21,514 bases of DNA from Clostridia bacterium (GCA_017501055.1 JAFVXP010000051.1:1-21514); one strand, 5' to 3'; counted from the stretch's first letter, positions 9,071 to 17,027 are shown. Notes: a model not told the origin generated them from the sequence alone. Numbers and translations: made by a program.

Positions 9071-9099
9071 TTGACAACCGACGGGAATGGGAGTATAAT
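9071..9099 (+). promoter_or_regulatory. Perfect-consensus sigma-A promoter, rightward
   Basis: TTGACA (9071-9076), 17-bp spacer, TATAAT (9094-9099). It drives the solute-binding lipoprotein. Transcription would start near 9106, leaving a leader of about 50 nt. Confidence 0.9.
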
Positions 9100-9114
9100 A
9101 TGGTAGTTAATATA

Positions 9115-9134
9115 GGCGGAGTATACCTACCGCC
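9115..9134 (+). other. Leader stem-loop of the solute-binding protein mRNA
   Basis: GGCGG (9115-9119) pairs with CCGCC (9130-9134) around a 10-nt loop, starting close to the predicted 5' end of the transcript. It could act as a 5' stabilising hairpin or, as DNA, an operator. The ribosome site AAAGGA (9144-9149) remains free. Confidence 0.45.
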
Positions 9135-9157
9135 GAGAACAAGAAAGGACAGATATT

Positions 9158-10672
9158 ATGAAAAAGCTTTTAGTTTGTCTTCTCGCATTGCTTATGGTGC
9201 TTCCTTTTGCGGTTGCCTGCAGCGGCGACAGCGACGACCAGAGCAAGGCCGGCTCCAGCGGTAACGCAGGCACGTTGACCACCCCCGTTGCCGACCTCGG
9301 CGGCAGAGAGATCAACGTTCTTTGCTGGGACTTCGGTACCGGTAACAAATCGATCAAGGGCTACACCGGCGAAATCATGTACGATGAAAACAGCTCTAAC
9401 TCGGTCGACTTGGCAAAGAAAGAAGTAGTTGCACGTGTACAGGAGCTTTACAACTGTAAGATCGTCGGCACACTCACTTCCAACACAAACGAAACCATTC
9501 CCGCTATCGTTAAGGAACAGGTTCAGGCAGACAACCACGAATTTGACATCTGCTTTGATAACCTCGCACAGGCTTCTACCCTTGCGCTTGAAAAGTTCAT
9601 TCTCGACCTTAACACCGTTCCCGGCATCAACCTTAAGGATGCTTGGTGGGACCAGAACGCAGTTGTCGACCTTTCCATCGGCGGCAAGAACTATTTCACC
9701 TGCGGCGATATCAACACCTTCGACGACCAGGGTACTTGGGTTATCCTCTTCAACAAATCGTTGAAAGAAAAGCAGAACATTGAAGAAGATTTCTATCAGC
9801 TCGTTCGTGACAATAAATGGACCTACGATAAGTTTGTTGAGATCTGCACCAAGAATCAGGTTACTCACGATTCCAACGGTGACAACACTCTTGACGAGCT
9901 CGATACTTGGGCATACGGCGGTGAAAGCTTCAACATCTACGTTCACCTCGTTGCAGCAGGTATGAAGATCGCTAACAAGGACGAAGTTACCGACCTTCCC
10001 TATCTCACCGTTTCCACCGAAGCACAGACCACCTATACCGCACTCACCAGAATTCTTGAATTCTATAACGATGAAAACACCGTTATGATCGCAGACAGCC
10101 CCACCTATGCGGCTAAATTCCCTTGGGGTACCTACAATCCCTTTGACGAAACCGTTCACAAGGCATTCATCGAAGGCCGTGAGCTCTTCTACATGGGCGG
10201 TCTCTTCAACCTCGTATCTCTCCGTGATATGGCTGAAGGTCAGGAATTCGGTATTCTTCCCATTCCCAAGAACAGCGCAAGCCAGGATAGATATTACCAC
10301 ACCGTTTCCCACAATAACGCAAGCGTAATGTTCCTTCCTGCATCTCTTCCCGCAGAAGACCTCAACAATATCGGTCTTGTAATTTCTGCTCTCGGAGAAC
10401 TCTCCAAACAGCAGGTTACTCCCGAATTCTACGATATCCAGCTTAAATACCGTGATGCAAGAGACGATGATTCCGGCGAAATGCTCGACCTCATCTTCGA
10501 ATCCCGTGCATTCGACCTCGGCGCAGCATTCAACTGGGGCGCAGACGCAAACGGCTGGGGCGGTATCCTCGGTCAGTATATGAACCTCGATCCCAACGTT
10601 GCATCCCGTTTCGAAAGCGTTTACGCTAAATCGCAGTTGGCACTCGAAGAATTTCTTAATAAGATCAAATAA
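9158..10672 (+). CDS. Extracellular solute-binding lipoprotein of an ABC importer
   Basis: A 504-residue lipoprotein. Its signal peptide ends in the lipobox FAVAC with the lipidated Cys21, followed by a Gly/Ser/Asp-rich tether. The mature part reads like a large type-1 sugar/peptide-binding protein: GREINVLCWDFG near the start of the first lobe, DFDICFDNLAQ-like and GTWVILFNKSL segments, EFGILPIPKN and a C-terminal FDLGAAFNWG stretch. The substrate is not evident; carbohydrate is the usual one for this fold. AAAGGA lies 8 nt before the ATG. Codon use is strongly biased (AAC, ACC, GTT, CTC), unlike the neighbouring genes, and with the perfect promoter this implies high expression. No permease or ATPase gene is adjacent, so it must use a transporter encoded elsewhere or act as a stand-alone binding protein. 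Confidence 0.88.
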   Translation: MKKLLVCLLALLMVLPFAVACSGDSDDQSKAGSSGNAGTLTTPVADLGGREINVLCWDFGTGNKSIKGYTGEIMYDENSSNSVDLAKKEVVARVQELYNCKIVGTLTSNTNETIPAIVKEQVQADNHEFDICFDNLAQASTLALEKFILDLNTVPGINLKDAWWDQNAVVDLSIGGKNYFTCGDINTFDDQGTWVILFNKSLKEKQNIEEDFYQLVRDNKWTYDKFVEICTKNQVTHDSNGDNTLDELDTWAYGGESFNIYVHLVAAGMKIANKDEVTDLPYLTVSTEAQTTYTALTRILEFYNDENTVMIADSPTYAAKFPWGTYNPFDETVHKAFIEGRELFYMGGLFNLVSLRDMAEGQEFGILPIPKNSASQDRYYHTVSHNNASVMFLPASLPAEDLNNIGLVISALGELSKQQVTPEFYDIQLKYRDARDDDSGEMLDLIFESRAFDLGAAFNWGADANGWGGILGQYMNLDPNVASRFESVYAKSQLALEEFLNKIK

Positions 10673-10693
10673 GCATATCTATTAAAAGACATC

Positions 10694-10721
10694 TCCGCTT
10701 TTTGCGGAAAGGAGACTCCTT
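10694..10721 (+). promoter_or_regulatory. Stem-loop and self-complementary ribosome site before uppP
   Basis: TCCGC-TTTTT-GCGGA (10694-10708) forms a small hairpin. It is followed directly by AAGGA-GAC-TCCTT (10709-10721), a 5-bp stem that contains the Shine-Dalgarno GGAG and ends at the base before the ATG. The second stem could mask the ribosome site. There is no T-tract, so it is not a terminator. Confidence 0.5.
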
Positions 10722-11576
10722 ATGGGCATATTCGAAGCGATAATATACGGAATAATTCAGGGTATTGCGGAATTTCTTCCGATATCCAGCTCGGGCCACC
10801 TTGCGTTGGCGCAGAATTTCACACAGAAATTCTCGGGTGCAGAGATAAATTCCGGCGCAAACTTCACGTTTAATATCGCACTTCACCTTGCGACGTTGGT
10901 TTCGGTTTGCGTAGTTTACCGTAAAGACGTGCTCGACCTTATAAAAGGCTTCTTCTCTCTAGTCAAAAAGCTCTTCGCCGGAAAGCTTAAGGACGGACTT
11001 GATAAGGGTGAAAAATTGTTTTTGATGCTCTGCGTCGCAACCTTGCCCCTTGTTCCCGTCAAGCTTTTGGGTCTTGATGAGTCTGTCGAGGCTTTAAGCG
11101 GTATCAGCTGGGCTATCGGCATGCTCCTTATAATCAACGGAACAATGCTTTACATAAGCGACCGCCTTGCAACGAGAGGAACTACCGCCGAAAACGGCGG
11201 TTTCCTCCGTCCGCTCGGCGTTGGCTGTATGCAGGCATTGATCGGTATCCTTCCCGGTATTTCCCGTTCGGGCTCGACAATAACCGGCGGTAAAATTTTC
11301 GGCTATACCCGTGAAGAAGCTGTAAGATTTTCCTTCCTTATGTCCATTCCCGCAATCCTCGGCGCTTGCGTTTTCGAGCTTCCCGATATGTTCGAGCAGG
11401 GATTTTCTATGGATATGTTCACCCCCGTTCTCGTCGGTGCGGTCGTTGCGGCTGTTGTCGGATTCTTTGCGATAAAGCTCTTGCAGTATCTCTCAAAGAA
11501 CAAAAGCTTCACCTTCTTTGCGGTCTATTCGGTTATCGTCGGTATCGGCTCGATAATCGTTGACCTTGCGTTTTAA
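10722..11576 (+). CDS. uppP: Undecaprenyl-diphosphate phosphatase
   Basis: A 284-residue polytopic membrane enzyme of the BacA/UppP family. It dephosphorylates undecaprenyl pyrophosphate so that the lipid carrier can be reused in peptidoglycan and wall polymer synthesis. Both catalytic signatures are present: GIIQGIAEFLPISSSGHL (10-27, with Glu17 and His26) and GILPGISRSGST (175-186, with Arg182). Several hydrophobic helices cover most of the chain, and the length is close to the usual 265-290. The ATG lies directly after a GGAG-containing palindrome. It is 49 bp after the solute-binding gene with no clear terminator between, so partial co-transcription is likely. Such enzymes also give bacitracin tolerance. 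Confidence 0.96.
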   Translation: MGIFEAIIYGIIQGIAEFLPISSSGHLALAQNFTQKFSGAEINSGANFTFNIALHLATLVSVCVVYRKDVLDLIKGFFSLVKKLFAGKLKDGLDKGEKLFLMLCVATLPLVPVKLLGLDESVEALSGISWAIGMLLIINGTMLYISDRLATRGTTAENGGFLRPLGVGCMQALIGILPGISRSGSTITGGKIFGYTREEAVRFSFLMSIPAILGACVFELPDMFEQGFSMDMFTPVLVGAVVAAVVGFFAIKLLQYLSKNKSFTFFAVYSVIVGIGSIIVDLAF

Positions 11577-11594
11577 TTAAAAACACCCCCTAAA

Positions 11595-11617
11595 AGCCGT
11601 TTTCGGCTGTAAAGGAG
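11595..11617 (+). promoter_or_regulatory. Stem-loop upstream of the ftsK ribosome site
   Basis: AGCCG-TTTT-CGGCT (11595-11608), then GT, then the strong Shine-Dalgarno AAAGGAG (11611-11617), 6 nt before the GTG start. The layout matches the stem-loop before uppP: a 5-bp GC-rich stem with a T-only loop directly before the ribosome site. There is no T-tract after the stem. It may be an RNA-processing or stability element between cistrons. Confidence 0.45.
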
Positions 11618-11623
11618 TAACAA

Positions 11624-14023
11624 GTGGCACAAAAAAAGAAAAGCAGAGCCGTTAAAACAAAAAGCCAAAAGGCTTCTGCTTCAAAGAGAAATCAAAAAGA
11701 AATAAAGGTCGATCGCTCGGAGATTATTCGTTTTGCGATCGGCTTTCTCGCATTTTTTATAATACTCACGTTCTTCCCTGCAATTAACAGCGGTTGGTTC
11801 GGAGAAGCGATAACAAAGTTTCTTAAGGGTCTTTTCGGCCCGATGTATTACGTTGTTCCCTTCCTGATGCTTATCGTTGATATAAGCTGGGGCCGTGACC
11901 GTGAGAGTAATTGCGCAAAAACCAAATATTTCTTATATGCCTTGGAATTCATATTCATTTCCCTCGTTGTTCAGATTGCGGTTGCGGGCGGCGACTCTAT
12001 GCCCATAACCTCGCTTTATCAGACGGGTATAATTTTTGAAAGCGCAGGACTTATAAGCGGTGCCGTGGCAATGATGTTCATTTCCACCATCGGCGCAACT
12101 GCTTCTATGATCCTTGCGATTTTAGGCATCTTTATCGCAACCGTATTGCTTTGCGGCGCAACGCCGAAGGATACGGTTATGGCTATTGTCGATTATTTCC
12201 GTAACAGCGCCGCACGTGCTCGGGCGGAAGAAGACGATACTATCGACGAAGAGGATAATATCCCCGAAGAACCCAAGAAAAAGGTTGAAAAGAAACCTAT
12301 ACAGCCCGAAGAACTTCCCGAAGACCCTGCCGCTGCAGAAAATGCGGAACCGTTCGACGACGGCTTGTTCATAATTCCCGAATATAACGCAGAACCTCAA
12401 AAAGAGAAGACTGCTGACATAAAAGAAGAACCTATCGAAGAAAAACAAACTCCGCTTTCTCCGCTTTTGGAGGACGATGACGAAGAGCTTTGTCTTGAAC
12501 CTATCGAAGACACTCCCTACGTTATTCCGCCCATATCTCTCCTTACGGCAGACGAGGGCAACAACGGCGGTCCTACGAGAGCCGACGTTGAACGTACAAG
12601 CAGAAAGCTTGAAGAGGTTCTTGCAAGCTTTAACGTAAAGGCAAAGGTTATAAACTGCACCTACGGCCCTACGGTAACCCGTTATGAGGTCCAACCCGAA
12701 ACGGGCGTGCGTGTTAAAGCTATCTCAAACCTTGCCGACGATATTGCGCTTCACCTTGCCGCAACTGCGGTACGTATTGAAAATATCCCCGGTAAAGCCG
12801 CTGTCGGTATAGAAATACCCAACCGCAACGTATCTACGGTAAGACTCAGAGGTCTTATCGAAAACCCGATATTCAAGGAAAACAAGAGCCGTTTGTTTAC
12901 TGCACTCGGCGAAGACGTTGCAGGCAACCCCGTATATCTCGATATTGCAAAAATGCCCCACCTTCTCGTTGCAGGTGCGACGGGACAGGGCAAATCGGTT
13001 TGTATAAACTCGCTTATCATCTCGTTGCTCTACCGCAACCACCCGAACGACGTTAAGCTTATACTTATCGACCCGAAAACCGTTGAATTTTCGGACTATA
13101 AGGATATACCCCACCTTCTCGTTCCCGTTATTAACGACCCGAAAAATGCGGCAGGTACGCTTAATTGGGCTTGTACCGAAATGGAAAACCGCTACCGTCT
13201 TATACAAGAGGTCGGCGCACGTGACCTTATGGGTTATAATTCCGCTGTCGCAGACGATCCCGAAAGAAATCTCCTTCCCCAGATCGTAATTTTCATTGAC
13301 GAATTTGCCGACCTTATGATGACTGCTCCCGACGACGTCGAGACCTCGGTCTGCCGTCTTGCGCAGAAGGCACGTGCCGCAGGTATGCACCTTGTAATCG
13401 GCACACAGCGTCCCTCGGTTGACGTTATCACAGGTCTTATCAAAGCAAATATTCCTTCGAGAATCGCTCTCACCACAACTTCGCAGGTGGACAGCCGTAC
13501 TATCCTTGATATGACGGGTGCGGAAAAGCTTCTCGGTAAGGGTGATATGCTCTATAACCCCGTCGGTGCGATGAAGCCCTTGCGTGTTCAGGGCGCATTC
13601 GTTGACGGTAAGAGCGAGGTTGCCGCCGTTACCCAGTTTATAAGAGATGCGGCACACGTTCAGTATGACGAATCTATTATGAAGCAGATCGAGCAGGAAG
13701 CAAAGCTCTGCGGTATGAAGGGTAAACGTGGCGCTGCCGCTGCCGAAGGTGCCGACGACGGTGACGAAAAGACAGATCCGATGCTTATGGATGCGATCGA
13801 GGTTGCTATCGAATGCAACACCGTTTCGACCTCGTTGCTTCAACGCCGCCTTTCGCTTGGTTATGCCCGTGCGGCAAGAATAATTGATAAAATGGAACGC
13901 AAGGGTTATATCGGTGAATTTGATGCGGCAACCAAAAAACGCACTATACTTATAACCCGTGAACAGTTTGCCGAGCTTAAGCTTAACGGCGAACCCAAGA
14001 AGGAGGAAGAAGCCAATGTTTAA
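11624..14023 (+). CDS. ftsK: FtsK/SpoIIIE-family DNA translocase
   Basis: A 799-residue septal DNA pump. A Lys/Arg-rich N-terminus (1-30) is followed by about four membrane helices (about 34-180), an acidic Pro/Glu-rich linker (about 200-300) and the alpha/beta motor. Walker A is GATGQGKSV (451-459) and Walker B is IVIFIDE (554-560). The C-terminal winged-helix gamma domain (about 718-787) includes SLLQRRLSLGYARAARIID, which reads orientation sequences in family members. The Walker A motif has Gln where most Firmicutes have Ser (GSGKS); this is tolerated in other FtsK lineages. The start is GTG, chosen for AAAGGAG 6 nt upstream. It moves chromosomes through the division or sporulation septum; the sequence alone does not tell FtsK from SpoIIIE. 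The 3' end overlaps the next gene by 8 bp. Confidence 0.97.
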   Translation: MAQKKKSRAVKTKSQKASASKRNQKEIKVDRSEIIRFAIGFLAFFIILTFFPAINSGWFGEAITKFLKGLFGPMYYVVPFLMLIVDISWGRDRESNCAKTKYFLYALEFIFISLVVQIAVAGGDSMPITSLYQTGIIFESAGLISGAVAMMFISTIGATASMILAILGIFIATVLLCGATPKDTVMAIVDYFRNSAARARAEEDDTIDEEDNIPEEPKKKVEKKPIQPEELPEDPAAAENAEPFDDGLFIIPEYNAEPQKEKTADIKEEPIEEKQTPLSPLLEDDDEELCLEPIEDTPYVIPPISLLTADEGNNGGPTRADVERTSRKLEEVLASFNVKAKVINCTYGPTVTRYEVQPETGVRVKAISNLADDIALHLAATAVRIENIPGKAAVGIEIPNRNVSTVRLRGLIENPIFKENKSRLFTALGEDVAGNPVYLDIAKMPHLLVAGATGQGKSVCINSLIISLLYRNHPNDVKLILIDPKTVEFSDYKDIPHLLVPVINDPKNAAGTLNWACTEMENRYRLIQEVGARDLMGYNSAVADDPERNLLPQIVIFIDEFADLMMTAPDDVETSVCRLAQKARAAGMHLVIGTQRPSVDVITGLIKANIPSRIALTTTSQVDSRTILDMTGAEKLLGKGDMLYNPVGAMKPLRVQGAFVDGKSEVAAVTQFIRDAAHVQYDESIMKQIEQEAKLCGMKGKRGAAAAEGADDGDEKTDPMLMDAIEVAIECNTVSTSLLQRRLSLGYARAARIIDKMERKGYIGEFDAATKKRTILITREQFAELKLNGEPKKEEEANV

Positions 14024-14438
14024 AAAGATTCTGTGTATCCTTCTTGTTGTCGCCTGCCTGCTTCCGCTTTCGGCTTGCTCAAGCGCAAACGAATACGAGC
14101 TCACCTTCAATTTTGACGAAAACGGTAAAAAGGAATATATTTTCTATACCGATGAATGTGTCGTCTACGTTGTAAGCGGTTTGATGATGTGTAGTGTTGA
14201 CGGCAAATCGAAAATGCTTGAAATGGCATTGCACGACGGAGATATCACCGTCGAGGCAATTCTCGAATCCGCTTCTGCCGATGCTGAAAACGAGGATATT
14301 AAGTTTACCGAATATCCCGACGGAAGCATTGAATACCATTACGAAGGCTTCAACCTTGTAAAGCTGAACAGCCTCACGGGAAGCAAGGATTTATATTTCC
14401 TTCCCGACAGTATGAGCTATTACGATATACAAGAATAG
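14016..14438 (+). CDS. Small lipoprotein of unknown function
   Basis: A 140-residue protein with a lipoprotein signal: positively charged MFKK, a hydrophobic core and LSAC with lipidated Cys21. The mature part (about 119 residues) is acidic and rich in beta-type segments such as YELTFNFDENGKKEYIFYT and GSIEYHYEGFNLVKL. I do not recognise a family. The ATG at 14016 lies behind AAGGAGG inside the end of ftsK and overlaps it by 8 bp, so the two are translationally coupled. A longer in-frame reading from 13959 lacks a ribosome site and would bury the signal peptide. It is the last gene of the rightward unit; a hairpin follows its stop at once. Confidence 0.8.
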   Translation: MFKKILCILLVVACLLPLSACSSANEYELTFNFDENGKKEYIFYTDECVVYVVSGLMMCSVDGKSKMLEMALHDGDITVEAILESASADAENEDIKFTEYPDGSIEYHYEGFNLVKLNSLTGSKDLYFLPDSMSYYDIQE

Positions 14439-14634
14439 TATTGTGCTTTCGCACAATACATCGATATAAATCCCTGACGGGATTTTCGAGATACGGCAAA
14501 GCCGTTCGATATGCAAAATGCTCGATATGCCCTGATGGGCAAGAAGGGATTTATATCATATCGAATCCGAGGTTGACGAGGATATATCGAATTTACGAAG
14601 TAAATATATCGATTTTGCAAAGCAAAAATATCGA
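14439..14634. repeat. Modular hairpin array with four TCGATAT and four ATATCGA boxes
   Basis: After a perfect 8-bp hairpin, TATTGTGC-TTTC-GCACAATA (14439-14458), TCGATAT boxes lie at 14461, 14486 (as TCGAGAT), 14506 and 14522. Reverse-complement ATATCGA boxes lie at 14558, 14584, 14606 and 14628. Small hairpins fill the gaps: AAATCCC-TGAC-GGGATTT (14468-14485), ACGGC-AAA-GCCGT (14493-14505), GCA-AAA-TGC (14513-14521), GCCC-TGAT-GGGC (14529-14540), an imperfect one with ATCC/GGAT ends (14565-14583), ATTTAC-GAA-GTAAAT (14591-14605) and TTTTGC-AAA-GCAAAA (14613-14627). GATATAAATCCC (14463-14474) and GGGATTTATATC (14546-14557) form a 12-bp long-range inverted repeat. The left half can pair with the right half box to box. 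It has no coding capacity. It is probably a mobile or amplified palindromic repeat. Confidence 0.75.
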
Positions 14635-14635
14635 C

Positions 14636-14668
14636 AAAAAACCCGAAGGAAATTTTCCTTCGGGTTTT
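14636..14668. terminator. Bidirectional terminator between convergent genes
   Basis: AAACCCGAAGG (14639-14649) pairs with CCTTCGGGTTT (14657-14667) around AAATTTT. On the minus strand it is followed by TTTTTTGTC and on the plus strand by TGTATTTATCTTTT. It serves the metH operon (stop at 14673) and the ftsK-lipoprotein unit. Confidence 0.88.
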
Positions 14669-14672
14669 GTAT

Positions 14673-17027
14673 TTATCTTTTATCAATCGCCTGTGCATAT
14701 TTAACCGATGCCATAGCGTCTGCGCCGTAGAAGTCTGCGCCCATGGCGTTGGCGTATTCTTCGGTAAGCACCGCGCCGCCGACCATAATTTTAATATCGG
14801 GAATCTCGGCTTTAAGCATCTTCACCGTTTCGGTCATAGCAGGAACGGTCGTGGTCATCAATGCACTCAATCCGACAAGCCTTGCGCCCGTTGATTTTGC
14901 TTCGGCAACGACATGCTCGGGCGGAACGTCTTTGCCAAGGTCGATAACGTCAAAGCCGTAATTGGAAAGCAACGTTGAAACGATATTCTTTCCGATATCG
15001 TGTATATCACCCTTGACCGTCGCCATAATTATTTTCATACCTTTTTCACGGCTGTTTTCGGAAAGAGCGTTGTTTACGGCATTGAAAGCCGATTTTGCCG
15101 CATCCGCACCGCCAAGCAGACGGGGGAGGAAAATCTGCTTTTTCTCATAGCCGTCGCCGAGCGCATTAAGCGCAGGAATAAGGTCTTCTTCGATAATTTC
15201 AAGAGGTTTTTTCGTTTCGAGAAGTTTCTCTGCACATTCGAAAGCCTTCTTTGACAGACCCGAAAATACGGCTTCGTAAAGGGTAATATCCTTCTTTTCG
15301 GATATTACAGCCGTATCCATTCCCGAGCCTTCGGTATCAAAGGTGAAATCACGGCAGGGGTTTTCGTCGGCAAGCACGGTCTTTGCCGTTTCGGAGGCAG
15401 GGTTGATTATCGCCGCAGTCAAGCCTCTTGCTGCTGCCGCAGAAAGGAAAGAAGCATTAATACGTTCTCTGTCAGGCATACCGTAGGAGATGTTAGAAAC
15501 ACCCAAAGCGGTTTTCAAGCCTCTGCTTGAGAGATTTTCAACACATTCAAGGGTCTTGTTTCCGCTTTCCTTGTCGGTTGCAACCGTCATTGTCAAGGCA
15601 TCGAAAAGAAGTCTGTCCCTTGAAATACCCATTTCTTCGGCACGTTTGATTATTTTGTCGGCAATCTTCAATCTATCCTTCGGGCTGTCGGGAATACCGT
15701 TTTCGTCAAGAAGGAGAGCAACACAATATGCGCCGTATTTTTTAACTATCGGCAAAACGGTATTTAGGCTTTCTTCCTTGCCGTTGACCGAGTTTATTAT
15801 CGGAATACCGTTATATATCCTTGCAGAAGCCGATAATGCTTCGGGAGAAGCGGAATCGAGCTGTAAGGGGAGAGAGCTGACGCTTTGTACGGCAAGAACT
15901 GCATTTTTCAAAACGGCAGGCTCGTCAATATTGGGGATACCGACGTTAACGTCGAGAATATCCGCACCGCTGTTTTCCTGCGAAACAGCTTCTGTGCAAA
16001 GATAGTCCATATCGCCGTTTTTGAGTGCATCCTTAAGCTTTTGCTTGCCCGTTGGGTTCAGCCTTTCGCCCACAACGGCGGTCTTGTTTCCAAGACGGCA
16101 AACCTTTATACCCGAGCAAACTGCGTTTTTATAATCGCCTTCAAGCTTTTTTATCTTTTTGTCGGCAAGTGCGTTTGACACCTGACTGATATATTCGGGA
16201 GAAGTACCGCAACAACCGCCAACGGCGTAAATGCCGGATTCTGCAAGAGAGAGCGCAAAATCATAGAACCTTTCGGGCTTGACGTCAAAATAGGTATTAC
16301 CGTTTTCGTCAAGCTTGGGCAGACCTGCGTTTGCATTGACGATTATGGGAAGTCCCGAAATTGAAGCAAGCTTTTTTGCGATCGGCTCCATAGCATCGGG
16401 GCCGAGACCGCAGTTAACGCCGATAGCGTCAACACCGAGAGAAGCAAGATAGACGGCAACCGTTTCTGCATCTGCACCCGTAAGCGTGCGCATACCTTCA
16501 TCAAAGGTAAGAGAAATCGCAACGGGCAGGCTTGAATTCTCTCTCGCTGCGATAAAAGCGGCTTTACATTCGTAAAGGTCGCTCATCGTTTCAAAAAAGA
16601 TCAAATCCGCACCTGCGTCCTCGGCGGCTTTTACGGAATCAGAAAAAGCATCGACCGCTTCTTCAAAATCCATATCGCCGATGGGGTGCATCAATCTTCC
16701 CGTAGGTCCGATGTCGGCGGCAACGAGAATCTCTCTGTCAGCCTCGCTTGCCGCTTTTTTTGCAAGCGAAACCGCACGGTAGACCTCGTCATAGCTGTCC
16801 ATACCGAAGGGGGTCAGCTTTGTTTTATTAGAACTGAAGCTGTTCGACGAAATAACGTCTGCACCTGCCTTTATATAGGCACGGTGGACGTTGAGAACAG
16901 CTTCTTCGTTGGTTGTATTAAGTGTTTCGGGCAATTCGCCTGCCTTTAGCCCTGCATTTTGGAGCATTGTGCCCATTGCGCCGTCGAAAACGAGAGGCTT
17001 GCCCGAGAATTTATCGAAAATGCTCAT
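14673..17027 (-). CDS. metH: B12-dependent methionine synthase without reactivation domain
   Basis: A 784-residue cobalamin enzyme that transfers the methyl group of methyltetrahydrofolate to homocysteine. The homocysteine-binding barrel (about 1-290) starts with LVFDGAMGTML and carries zinc ligands Cys206 (GVNCGLGP), Cys272 and Cys273 (GGCCGT). The pterin-binding barrel follows (about 310-580; VVGERLNPTGK at 318-328). A helical cap (about 590-660) precedes the B12 domain (664-784), which has DIHDIG with the cobalt-ligand His676, then GLSALMTTT and VGGAVLT. The SAM-binding reactivation domain of the about 1200-residue E. coli enzyme is absent, so a separate reactivation factor is needed; none is visible here. 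The start overlaps the metF stop by 4 bp (ATGA). It is the last gene of the operon and ends at a strong terminator. Confidence 0.95.
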   Translation of the reverse strand: MSIFDKFSGKPLVFDGAMGTMLQNAGLKAGELPETLNTTNEEAVLNVHRAYIKAGADVISSNSFSSNKTKLTPFGMDSYDEVYRAVSLAKKAASEADREILVAADIGPTGRLMHPIGDMDFEEAVDAFSDSVKAAEDAGADLIFFETMSDLYECKAAFIAARENSSLPVAISLTFDEGMRTLTGADAETVAVYLASLGVDAIGVNCGLGPDAMEPIAKKLASISGLPIIVNANAGLPKLDENGNTYFDVKPERFYDFALSLAESGIYAVGGCCGTSPEYISQVSNALADKKIKKLEGDYKNAVCSGIKVCRLGNKTAVVGERLNPTGKQKLKDALKNGDMDYLCTEAVSQENSGADILDVNVGIPNIDEPAVLKNAVLAVQSVSSLPLQLDSASPEALSASARIYNGIPIINSVNGKEESLNTVLPIVKKYGAYCVALLLDENGIPDSPKDRLKIADKIIKRAEEMGISRDRLLFDALTMTVATDKESGNKTLECVENLSSRGLKTALGVSNISYGMPDRERINASFLSAAAARGLTAAIINPASETAKTVLADENPCRDFTFDTEGSGMDTAVISEKKDITLYEAVFSGLSKKAFECAEKLLETKKPLEIIEEDLIPALNALGDGYEKKQIFLPRLLGGADAAKSAFNAVNNALSENSREKGMKIIMATVKGDIHDIGKNIVSTLLSNYGFDVIDLGKDVPPEHVVAEAKSTGARLVGLSALMTTTVPAMTETVKMLKAEIPDIKIMVGGAVLTEEYANAMGADFYGADAMASVKYAQAIDKR

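Noticed and set aside
9170..10312. A 380-codon minus-strand open frame opposite the solute-binding gene
   Set aside because: It is produced by the strong codon bias of the real gene; the protein is Val/Gly-rich with no family signature.
12725..14110. A 461-codon minus-strand open frame opposite ftsK
   Set aside because: It lies antisense to the conserved FtsK motor and gamma domain; no domain or ribosome site supports it.
14565..14600. A GGTTGACGAGGAT stretch recalling a piece of the glmS ribozyme core
   Set aside because: No cleavage-site hairpin, no other conserved glmS segments and no glmS gene; the stretch fits as a hairpin module in the box array.
14461..14634. The spaced 7-bp boxes as a CRISPR array
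   Set aside because: Boxes are far too short, change orientation midway, and the spacers are hairpins rather than unrelated sequences; there are no cas genes.
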